Assembly (NCBI GenBank): GCA_036365145.1
Contig: JAEOAD010001413.1
Coordinates: 2,498,001-2,562,000 of the forward strand
Length of the DNA: 64,000 nucleotides
Direction: 5' to 3'
From: Orientallactaga sibirica
Taxonomy: Eukaryota > Chordata > Mammalia > Rodentia > Dipodidae
Positions 49,105 to 61,100 of the stretch are shown here, one piece after another. The translations under genes and the position numbers were made by a program. Position 1 is the first letter of the stretch. Every line of letters begins with the position of its first letter. The notes beneath the pieces were generated by a model that worked only from the letters and a program-made list of their open reading frames with translations, had not been told where the DNA came from and searched no databases.

Positions 49105-52100
49105 GTGAGGTAGGGGTCCCACTCAAGCCCAGGCTGACCTAGAACTCACTATGTAGTCTCAGGGTGACTTTGAGCTCACAGCAATCCTCCCAAGTGCTGG
49201 AAATTAAAGGCACCACCACACTGGGCCCCCTGTTTTTTGAAGGAGAGTTGGGATGAAGTCTCATACAGCTCAGGCTGGCCTCCAACTTCCTATGTACTTA
49301 AGTATCACCTTATACTATTTATTATTTAAAAAATTATTAATGGTGGTCCATGCGTCTGGAGTTTGTTTGCAGTGGCTAAAGGCCCTGGCACGCTCATTCT
49401 CTCTCATCAAATAAATAAATAAAAATAAACTATTAAAATTATTATTATTATTATTTAGGGTTTTTTTTTTTTTGTTTGTGTGTTTGTTTTGTTTTTTCAA
49501 GGCAGGGTCTCACTCTAGCCCAGACTGACATTCACTATGTAGTCTCAGGGTGGCCTCGAACTCACGGTGATCCTCCTGCCTCTGCCTCCCAAGTGCTGGG
49601 ATTAAAGGCATGCGCCACCATGCCCAGCAGGTTGGGTTTTTTTGTTTGTTTGTTTGTTTTGTTGGTTTTTTTTTGTTTGTTTGTTTTTTTGAGGTAGGGT
49701 CTCACTGTAGCTCAGGCTGACCTGGAATTCACGATGGGCCAGCAGGCTTTGCAAGCGTCTTTAACCACTGCGCCATCTCCCCAGTCCTAGGATCATCTTA
49801 AATTCTTTCTTTAAAATAACATTTTTAAAGAATATGTTTTAATTTAAAAAAAACTGTCTTTATTTGAGAGAGAGAGAGAATGGGCATGCTAGGGCCTCCA
49901 GCCAATGCCAGATGCATGCGCCCCCCCCCCTTGTGCATCTGGCTTACGTGGGTCCTGAGGAATTGAACCTGGGTTCTTTGGCTTTGTAAGCAAGTGCCTT
50001 AACCACTAAGCCATTTCTCCAGCCCCCAAGAATATGTTTTATACTTTATTTTTATTTATTTATTTATTTATTTGTTTATTTATTTTTATTTTTTGGTTTT
50101 TCGAGGTAGGGTTTCACTCTAGTCCAGGCTGACCTGGAATTCACTCTGTCTTCTCAGGGTGGCCTTGAACTCACGGCGATCCTCCTACCTCTGCCTCCCG
50201 AGTGCTGGGATTAAAGGCATGCGCCACCACGCCCGGCCACTTATTTATTTGAGAGAGACAGAGACAGAAAGAGGCAGATATATATATAGAGAGAGAGAAT
50301 AGGCACACCAGGGCCTCCAGCCAGTGCAAACGAACTCCAGACACCTGTGTCACCTTGTGCATCTGGCTTACATGAGTACTGGGGAATTGAATCTGGGTCC
50401 TTAAGCTTTGCAGGCAAGCGCCTTAACCGCTAAGCCATCCCTCCACTCCTCATCTTAAACTCTTAATCCTCATGCCTCAACCTCCTGAGTGCTGAGATCC
50501 TAGGTATGTACCACCACCCAGCTTCCAATTTCTTTTTAAAAAACAGCAGTTTATGTAGACATGGTGGTGCATGCCTATAATCCCAGTATTCAGGAGGTAG
50601 AAGCAGGAGGACCCAGGAGTAGTTCAAGTCATCCTCAGCTACACAGCAAGTTCATGACCAGCCTGGGATACTTGAGGCCTTGTTTCAATCAAAAGAAAAC
50701 AACCAAAACAACAACAGCGTATCCAGAAAGGTCTGCAGGCAGGCAGGGGCAAATAAGACCATTCAAGTGATTGCTTTGGAAATGGATGCATCTTTTTTTC
50801 TTTTTCCTCTTCCTCCTCTTTCTTCCCCTCCCTCTCCCTGTCTCTCTCCCCGCTCCTTTCTTCTTCTTTTTTTTTAAAAAAATTTAATTTATTTCTAAGT
50901 GGGGGAGGGTGTTCCAGGGCCTCAGCCACTCCAGACACATGTGCCACCTGGTGCATCTGGCTTTATGTGGGTACTGGGGAACTGAACCCAGGTAGTTAGT
51001 CTTTGCAGGCAAGCACTTTAACCACTGAGCCATCTCTCCAGCCCCTCTTCTTCTTCTTAATGAGAAGTCTCAATATGTACCAGGCTAGTCTTGAACTCTT
51101 TATCCTCCTACCTTAGCTTCCCGAATGCTGGAAATATGGATGTGTACTACCATGCCTTGCTCAAGAGATACTTTTTAAAAATTTTTTAAATTTTATTTAT
51201 TTTTTTTATTTTTGGAGAGAGACACAGAGAAAGACAGACAGAGAGAGAGGGAGAGGGAGACCGATAGAGAATGGGTGCACCAGCAGTCTTTCAGCTGCTG
51301 TGAACGACATCCAGATGCATACACCCCCTTGTGGGCAAGTGCGGCATTGCGCCCTTGCATCACTTTGCATCTGGCTAAACGTGGGACCTGGAGATTGGAA
51401 CCGGGTTCTTAGGCTTAGCAGGCAGGCACCTTAACCGCTAAGCCATCTCTCCAGCCCTCAAGAGATACTTTTTTGTTGTTGTTTGTTTTTTCAAGGTAGG
51501 GTCTCACTCTAGCCCAGGCTGACCTGGAATTCACCACGTAGTCTCAGGCTGGCCTGGAACTCATGGTGATCCTCCTACCTCTGCCTCCCGAGTGCTGGGA
51601 TTAAAGACATGCACCAACACACCCAGCAAGAGATACCTTTTAGCAGCGCCACTGTAAGCATCAATTGGCAGGTTCATCCTCCTGAAGGGGAGTTAGAACT
51701 ATAAGTAAACAAGTAGCATATGTATATATTGGAAGAAATTCAAAGGACTTAAATCCAGGTTAAAGAAATTAGGTACTGGAAGAAAACCAAATGATTAAAA
51801 CTAGGACAAACTTGGGACCTACAATTGTGTCCAGCAGCACGCTTGTAAATTTAGAAATGGCACAAACTAGCAGCCTCTCTCTGGCCCTCACACCAATGCT
51901 GTAGGTTATTGCTAGAGTTGAGAAGATACTTCTCATTAAAACAGAAAAAAAATGAACGCATGCTTGCAGTGATGAAGGCTTAGACATAACTACCCACCAA
52001 TTGTAAAATGTGGCATTCTGGGTTGGAGAGATGGCTTAGCAGTTAAGCCGCTTGCCTGCAAAGCCAAAGGACCCAGGTTCAATTTCCAAGGACCCACATA

Positions 52101-55100
52101 AGCCAGATGCACAAGGTGGCACATGCACTGGAGTTCATTTGCAGTGGCTGGAGGACCTGGCACACCCTCTCTCTCTCTCTCACTCAAATAAATAAAATAA
52201 AAATAAAAAATAGCCAGGCATGGTGGCACACACCTTTAATCCCAGCACTCAGGAGGCAGAGGTAGGAGGATCACTCTGAGTTCAAGGCCACCCTGAGACT
52301 ACATAGTGAATTCCAGGTCAGCCTGAGCTAGAGTGAGGCCCTACCTTGAAAAAACCAATAATAATAATAATACATTTTTTACAAACGTGGAATTTTTCTT
52401 CAGACCTTAGGAAATTCAACTTTGGCTAGTATAGACAATTTTGCTACCTCAGCCAATCCAGCCAGCTGGGAACCCTGGCAATTCTTCACACTGCTCCCAG
52501 AAGGAGGATCCCGGTCCCCAAGAGGACATATTTGTAGCATAATCAACAGAAACCTGACCTTTAAAATAAAGCCAACCCTTCTGCCTCCTCTCTCTGGCCA
52601 AGGTGCTAAGAATGATATTTGAAAATGTGCCCTCAATATTCTCTTCATTGTGTGTATGTGAAAGTCAGAGGACAAGCTTGCGTGTCATTCCTGAGGAATG
52701 CCACCCACCTTTTTTGAAACTGGTCTCTCATTGGCCTGGAGCTTGCCAAGTAGGCCAGACTGGCTGGCCAAAAACACCAGGGATCTGCCTATCTCTGTCT
52801 CCCCAGCACTGGGTTTATAAATATGTGCCACCACACCTGGATTTATGTATTTATTTGCAAACAGAGAGTGAGATACAGAGAGAATCACTGAGATACAGAG
52901 AGAACCACCTTGTGCATCTGGCTTATTGAGTACTAGAGAATTGAACCTGGGTCAGCCTGGACCAGAGTGAAACCATCTGCAAAAAAAAAAAAAAGAGGGC
53001 TGGGACTGGAGAGATGGCTTAGCAGTTAAGGCGCTTGCCTGCGAAGTCTAAGGATCCAGGGGTTCAATTCCCCAGTAGCCATGTAAGCCAGATGTACAAG
53101 GTGGCGCATGCATCTGAAGTTCAAATCTCTCTCTCAAATAAAAAATAAATTTTAAAATTCATTTAAAAATTAGGGCTGGCTCAGTGGTTAAGGCACTTGC
53201 CTGCAAAGCCAAAGGACCCAGGTTCAGTTCCCCAGTATCCACTTAAAGCTGGGTGCACAAGATGGCACATGTGTCTGGAGTTCATTTGCAATAGCTAGAG
53301 GCCCTGTCCATTCTCTCTCTGCCTCTTTCCTCTTTCTCTCTCTCAAACAAATAAGTAAAATATTCAAAATAAATAAATAGATGTGCAAACTGCTGCTCTG
53401 CCCACAGTGTTCACCTGCCAACACCTTCAAGTCCTAATCTATGGGCCCTCTCTAGGATTACAGTAGTATGCCTTTGGTGCTGGGAATCAAACCCAAGACT
53501 TTGCACATGATAAGCAAACACTTTACCAATTAAGCTACATCTCCAGCTCTCTAGTCTATGCTAATTAAGAAGTCCAATTAGGGCTGAAAGAGATGGCTTA
53601 GTGGTTAAGGCACTTGCCTGCAAAGGACCCAGGTTCAATTCCCCAGGACCCATGTAAGCCAGATGCACAAGGTGGTGCATGCATCTAGAGTTCATTTGCA
53701 ATGGCTGGAAGCCCTGGCACACCATTCTCTCTCTCTCAAATAAATAAATAAAAGATTTAAAAATAAAAGGACTGGGGCTGGAGAGATGGCTTAGCGGTTA
53801 AGGCGCCTGCCTCCTAAGCCTAAGAATGCTGGTTCCAATCTCCAGTGGTTCCACTGCTGGCACACCCATCTCTGTCTTCCTCTCCCTCTCTGTCTCTCTC
53901 CAAAAAATAATAAAAATTAAAAAATAAAATAAAAGGACCGGGCTGGAGAAATGGCTTAGCCGTTAAGGCATTTGCCTGTAATGCCAAAGGACCCAGATTC
54001 AACTCCCAGGACCCACATAAGCCAGATGCACAAGGGGGCGCATGCATCTGGAGTTTGTTTGCAGTGGCTGGAGGCCCTGAGTGCCCATTCTCTCTCTCTG
54101 CCTCTTTTCTCTCCTTCTCTCTTAAATAAATAAATAAAAATAATTTAAAAAATAACATAAAAAATAAAAGGGCCGGCGTGGTGGTGCACTCAGGAGGCAG
54201 AGGTAGGAGGATTGCTGTGAGTTCAAGGCCAGCCTGAGACTACACAGTGAATTCCAGGTCAGCCTGGGCTAGAGTGAGGATCCACCTCAAAAAAAACCAA
54301 AAAAAAAAAAAAAAAAAGCCCTCCAATTAGGACTGGGGCGATGGCCTAATTGGTAAAGCTCTTGCTGTCCAAGTGTGATGGGCTGACTTCGATTCTCTGC
54401 CCTGCCCTGGGCACTCACATAAATGCCAAGCATGGCAGCATGTGTCAGTAATCCCAGCACTTGGGAGGTGGGTACAGGAGGATCCCTGGAGCAAATGAGC
54501 TCACGAGACTAGCCAATCAGTGAAAGTGGGGTTCAGTGAGAGACCCCGTCTCAAAGAATAAGGCAGAGAGTGACTGAAGAAGATCCCTGATGTCAACCTC
54601 TGGCCTCCATATGCATATATATGTATGTACGTGCTCGGCACACACACACGTTTGCCCTATGCACATCTGCACGCACACACACACATACACCCGCATGAAA
54701 GAAAAGAGAACTCCAATTAGCAAATGAGAAGTGAGACCTGCAGGAACACTCAGCTCTCTTACAGAGTTCCTCCTCCTATTCTTCTACACACCCAGCAAGA
54801 GATACCTTTAGCAGCGCCACTGTAAGCATCAATTGGCAGGTTCATCCTCCTGAAGGGGAGTTAGAACTATAAGTAAACAAGTAGCATATGTATATATTGG
54901 AAGAAATTCAAAGGACTTAAATCCAGGTTAAAGAAATTAGGTACTGAAGAAAACCAAATGATTAAAACTAGGACAAACTTGGGACCTACAATTGTGTCCA
55001 GCAGCACGCTTTGTAAATTTAGAAATGGCACAAACTAGCAGCCTCTCTCCGGCCCTCACACCAATGCTGTAGGTTATTGCTAGAGTTGAGAAGATACTTC

Positions 55101-58100
55101 TCATTAAAACAGAAAAAAATGAACGCATGCTTGCAGTGATGAAGGCTTAGACATAACTACCCACCAATTGTAAAATGTGGCATTCTGGGTTGGAGAGATG
55201 GCTTAGCAGTTAAGCCGCTTGCCTGCAAAGCCAAAGGACCCAGGTTCAATTTCCAGGACCCACATAAGCCAGATGCACAAGGTGGCACATGCACTGGAGT
55301 TCATTTGCAGTGGCTGGAGGACCTGGCACACCTCTCTCTCTCTCTCACTCAAATAAATAAAATAAAAATAAAAAATAGCCAGGCATGGTGGCACACACCT
55401 TTAATCCCAGCACTCAGGAGGCAGAGGTAGGAGGATCACTCTGAGTTCAAGGCCACCCTGAGACTACATAGTGAATTCCAGGTCAGCCTGAGCTAGAGTG
55501 AGGCCCTACCTTGAAAAAACCAATAATAATAATAATACATTTTTTACAAACGTGGAATTTTTCTTCAGACCTTAGGAAATTCAACTTTGGCTAGTATAGA
55601 CAATTTTGCTACCTCAGCCAATCCAGCCAGCTGGGAACCCTGGCAATTCTTCACACTGCTCCCAGAAGGAGGATCCCGGTCCCCAAGAGGACATATTTGT
55701 AGCATAATCAACAGAAACCTGACCTTTAAAATAAAGCCAACCCTTCTGCCTCCTCTCCCCTGGCCAAGGTGCTAAGAATGATATTTGAAAATGTGCCTCA
55801 ATATTCTCTTCATTGTGTGTATGTGAAAGTCAGAGGACAAGCTTGCGTGTCATTCCTGAGGAATGCCACCCACCTTTTTTGAAACTGGTCTCTCATTGGC
55901 CTGAGCTTGCCAAGCGCAGGCCAGACTGGCTGGCCAAAAACACCAGGGATCTGCCTATCTCTGTCTCCCCAGCACTGGGATTATAAATATGTGCCACCAC
56001 ACCTGGATTTATGTATTTATTTGCAAACAGAGAGAAAGCTAGAGAGGGAGTGAGATACAGAGAGAATCACTGCAAACGAACTCTAGATGCATGCACCACC
56101 TTGTGCATCTGGCTTATTGAGTACTAGAGAATTGAACCTGGGTCAGCCTGGACCAGAGTGAAACCCTACCTTGCAAAAAAAAAAAAAAGTAGGGCTGGGA
56201 CTGGAGAGATGGCTTAGCAGTTAAGGCGCTTGCCTGGAAGTCTAAGGATCCAGGGTTCAATTCCCAGTAGCCATGTAAGCCAGATGTACAAGGTGGCGAT
56301 GCATCTGAAGTTCAAATCTCTCTCTCAAATAAAAATAAATTTTAAAATTCATTTAAAAATTAGGGCTGGCTCAGTGGTTAAGGCACTTGCCTGCAAAGCC
56401 AAAGGACCCAGGTTCAGTTCCCAGTATCCACTTAAAGCTGGGTGCACAAGATGGCACATGTGTCTGGAGTTCATTTGCAATAGCTAGAGGCCCTGTCCAT
56501 CTCTCTGCCTCTTTCCTCTTTCTCTCTCTCAAACAAATAAGTAAAATATTCAAAATAAATAAATAGATGTGCAAACTGCTGCTCTGCCCACAGTGTTCAC
56601 CTGCCAACACCTTCAAGTCCTAATCTATGGGCCCTCTCTAGGATTACAGTAGTATGCCTTTGGTGCTGGGAATCAAACCCAAGACTTTGCACATGATAAG
56701 CAAACACTTTACCAATTAAGCTACATCTCCAGCTCTCTAGTCTATGCTAATTAAGAAGTCCAATTAGGGCTGAAAGAGATGGCTTAGTGGTTAAGGCACT
56801 TGCCTGCAAAGCCAAAGGACCCAGGTTCGATTCCCCAGGACCCATGTAAGCCAGATGCATGCATCTAGAGTTCATTTGCAATGGCTGGAAGCCCTGGCGC
56901 ACCATTCTCTCTCTCTCAAATAAATAAATAAAAAGATTTAAAAATAAAAGGACTGGGGGCTGGAGAGATGGCTTAGCGGTTAAGGCGCCTGCCTCCTAAG
57001 CCTAAGAATGCTGGTTCCAATCTCCAGTGGTTCCACTGCTGGCACACCCATCTCTGTCTTCCTCTCCCTCTCTGTCTCTCTCCAAAAAATAATAAAAATT
57101 AAAAAATAAAATAAAAGGACCGGGCTGGAGAAATGGCTTAGCCGTTAAGGCATTTGCCTGTAATGCCAAAGGACCCAGATTCAACTCCCCAGGACCCACA
57201 TAAGCCAGATGCACAAGGGGGCGCATGCATCTGGAGTTTGTTTGCAGTGGCTGGAGGCCCTGAGTGCCCATTCTCTCTCTCTGCCTCTTTCTCTCTCCTT
57301 CTCTCTTAAATAAATAAATAAAAATAATTTTAAAAAATAACATAAAAAATAAAAGGGCCGGGCGTGGTGGTGCACTCAGGAGGCAGAGGTAGGAGGATTG
57401 CTGTGAGTTCAAGGCCAGCCTGAGACTACACAGTGAATTCCAGGTCAGCCTGGGCTAGAGTGAGGATCCACCTCGAAAAACCAAAAAAAAAAAAAAAAAA
57501 AAAAGCCCTCCAATTAGGACTGGGGCGATGGCCTAATTGGTAAAGCTCTTGCTGTCCAAGTGTGATGGGCTGACTTCAGATTCTCTGCCCTGCCCTGGGC
57601 ACTCACATAAATGCCAAGCATGGCAGCATGTGTCAGTAATCCCAGCACTTGGGAGGTGGGTACAGGAGGATCCCTGGAGCAAATGAGCTCATGAGACTAG
57701 CCAATCAGTGAAAGTGGGGTTCAGTGAGAGACCCCCGTCTCAAAGAATAAGGCAGAGAGTGACTGAAGAAGATCCCTGATGTCAACCTCTGGCCTCCATA
57801 TGCATATATGTATGTGTACGTGCTCGGCACACACACACGTTTGCCTATGCACATCTGCACGCACACACACACATACACCCGCATGAAAGAAAAGAGAACT
57901 CCAATTAGCAAATGAGAAGTGAGACCTGCAGGAACACTCAGCTCTCTTACAGAGTTCCTCCTCCTATTCTTCTTCTTTTTTTTTTTTTTTTTGTTCTTCG
58001 AGGTAGGGTCTCACTCTAGTCCAGGCTGACCTGGAATTAACTATGTAGTCTCAGGGTGGCCTCGAACTCTCGGCGATCCTCCTACCTCTGCCTCCCGAGT

Positions 58101-61100
58101 GCTAGGATTAAAGGCGTGCGCCACCACGCCCGGCTCTCCTCGTATTCTTCTCCTAATCTCAACATGCTCCATTCCCTGGGCTCTCTCCCCACCCCCAAGG
58201 TAGGGTCTCGCTTTAGCCCAGGCTGACCTGGAATTCACTCTGTAGTCTCAGGGTGGCCTTGAACTCAGGGTGATCCTCCTACCTCTGCCTCCCTAGAGCT
58301 GGAATTAAAGGTGTGTGCCACCACACCCGGCTCCACTTTATTTTTTTTGAGACATGGTCTCTCTCTCTTTTCCCCTGAGGTAGGGTCTTCCTCTAGCCCA
58401 GGCTGATCTAGAACTCACTTGTAGTTCCAGGCTGGCCTCAGACTCAGTGACCCTCCTACCACTGCCTCCCGAGTGCTGGAATTAAAGGCGTGTACCATTA
58501 CACCCGGCTGAGACAGGCTCTCTTACTGAACCTGGAACTCATTTATTCAGATAGACTGGCTAGCCAGCAAGCCCTAGGGATCCTTCTCTCTCTGCCTGCC
58601 CTGTGCTGGATTCCAGGAACAGGCTGCTGCAATACCTGTCCAAACTCAGGTCCTTGGTGCTGTATTTCTTTTTACCCACTGAGCCATCTCCCAGCTCCTT
58701 CACCCTGATCCCACGGGACCCCGGCCCAGTTTGAGATACATATGCCCCAGGCAGAGCCAGTCCTCTGGGGGACATTCCTCTATTAAACTCTCAATCCTTG
58801 ACCATAGCTATGTCCATCCACCGTATTCCAAGATTCCAGGTGTCTCCCTGGTTGAGGAGTGACATCAACAAGACAGGCAGTGACCATGGGCAAGAGAGGT
58901 AGGTTCTCCAAGCGTTGGCCAGGTGTAATCCCAGTCGGGAGGCAGAGGTAGGAGGATCGCCAAGAGTTCGAGGCCAACATAGTGAATCCCAGGTCAGCCT
59001 GGACCAGAGTGAGACCCTACCTCGAAAAAAGCAAAAAAAAAAAAAAAAAAAAAGAGAGAGAGAGAGGCAAGGTTCTGCAGGTTGTGCATCGACATGTAAG
59101 GAGTTAACTTTTCTAGCAAAAAAAAAAAAAAAAAAAAAAAAAAATCAGGTTTTTAACATGGCCCAGATCCCTTGCCCTTCCTTCTGTCCTGGCTGAGCGA
59201 TATTCATTATGGAAATGTTATTATGAGGGCTGGAGAGATGGCTTAGCAGTTAAGGCGTTTGCCTGCAAAGCCAAAGGATCCCAGTTCAACTCTCCAGGAC
59301 CCACATAAGCCAGATGCACAAGGGGCCACATGCGTCTGGAGTTTGTTTGCAGTGGCTGGAGGCCCTAGCATGCCCATTCTCTCTCTTTCTTTCTCTCTCT
59401 CTGCCTTTCTGCCTCTTTCTCTCTCAAATAAATAAATAAAAGTTTAAAAAAAGAAATGTTATTATGAGATCCTTTCAACCAAGAGCCAGGAAATAATGAT
59501 TACGATGTCAGCACTTCTCACTCACTCAGTTTTACCTTTCACACCATCACCACCGACCATTAGAACAAACTAACACCATTTCCTGACGATTTCTTCCCAG
59601 GACTTGGCTCTGGCAGACCACTCTTTACTTCTCCCCAGATGCTACATCAGTCTTATAACAGCATCTTCAGGAATCTGCTCTTTCTCTTTGTACTGCATCC
59701 TATGTCATACTCCAAACCTCACTCCTTCTCTTCAGAGCACTTGTTCTAGTCTCAAGACTTTATTCTATGGCTGCATTTGAGTCTCTATTTCATGACATGT
59801 TGTGTATGTGTGTGCACCCATGTTCGTATGTATATGGCTGCATGTGTGTGCAGGTGCACAAGGAGGCTAGAGATCGACATCAGGTGTCTTCCTCCATCAC
59901 TCCCCACTTTATTTATTTTGGTTTTTCGAGGTAGCCTCTTGCTCTAGCCCAGGCTGGCCTGGAATTCACTATGGAATCGCAGGCTGGCCTCGAACTCACT
60001 ACGATCCTCCTACCTCTGCCTCCCAAGTGCTGGTATTAAAAGCGTTCGCCACCAATGCCTGGCCTTTTCCACTTTATTTCTTGAGACAAGGTCTCTCACT
60101 TGGAACAAAAGCTCACCAGTTTGGCTAGTATAGTTAGTCAGCTTGCCCTGGGGATTGTCTGTCTGCTTCCCAAATGCTGGAATTACAGGAGACCTACCAT
60201 GTGTACCCAGCTGGGTGTCAGGGTCCAAACTCAGGCCCTCACGCTTGCATGGCAAACACTTTACTAACTGAGCCATCTCCCCAGCCCCTCCATGACTCTT
60301 TTGTCTAAGTTCTAAAGCACTGGCCTAAGAGCCATAATTACCCACCCCCCTTTTTGTTTGTCTGTTTTAAAACAGGGTTTAGCCATGTAGCCCAGCTGGC
60401 CTCGAACTTGAAATCCTCTTGCCTCAGCGTCCTGAGTGCTGGGATCATGGGCATAGATCACCATGTCCAGACCCATTGGCTTTCCGTTAGACCAAAACAG
60501 AGTTCACCTTCACAACAAGGAAGGGAGAACACGCAGGGAAATATGACAAAGAAATTAATTAATTAACAATCAAGTAGAGAAATAGTTCCAAACTGTATCC
60601 TTGGACATTTGGATCCTCTGGTCTGCCATGAGCACAGCTAACATCAAATGACAAATGCTGAAAACAGAAACCCCATATGGCAGTGGGTAAGTTACTAAAA
60701 CTCACTGCTTTGAATCTCCCATCTGTCATGTAAGAACAATATACTGCTTGTTTTTTTTTTTTTGGGGGGGTGTGGTGGTAAACATGTAAGAACAGGAAAG
60801 CTTTCTTTATATATAAAAAAAAAACACGCAGGGAAAATACAAGTAAAAAAACAGGCAAAATAAATCCCTTAACAACCTTACTTAAAAAAAAAAAAAAAAC
60901 ACCAGAGATCTGGTATCTAACGTTAATCATGCATCTAATCAAATAATTCCCTGAGGTGAGGGAGCTTACAATATAACCAGAAATCTGGGCTAGAACTGTT
61001 ACTCCAGAGTAGCTGTGGCATGACCAAATACAGTGTCCCTGCCAAAGGCAGCATTGCAGGTTACACAACATCCTTCATCCCCCAAAGTTAGAAAGTTTAG

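Noticed and set aside
51769..55128. Paired 72- and 63-codon minus-strand frames (MRSIFSTLAITYSIGVRA)
   Set aside because: They occur twice only because the 3.2-kb segment is duplicated; one-base indels break the frame differently in each copy, so no coding constraint is shown.
60559..61071. 170-codon minus-strand frame in AGFG2 intron 1
   Set aside because: It translates A/T runs into F and K stretches, lacks splice sites in phase and resembles no protein.
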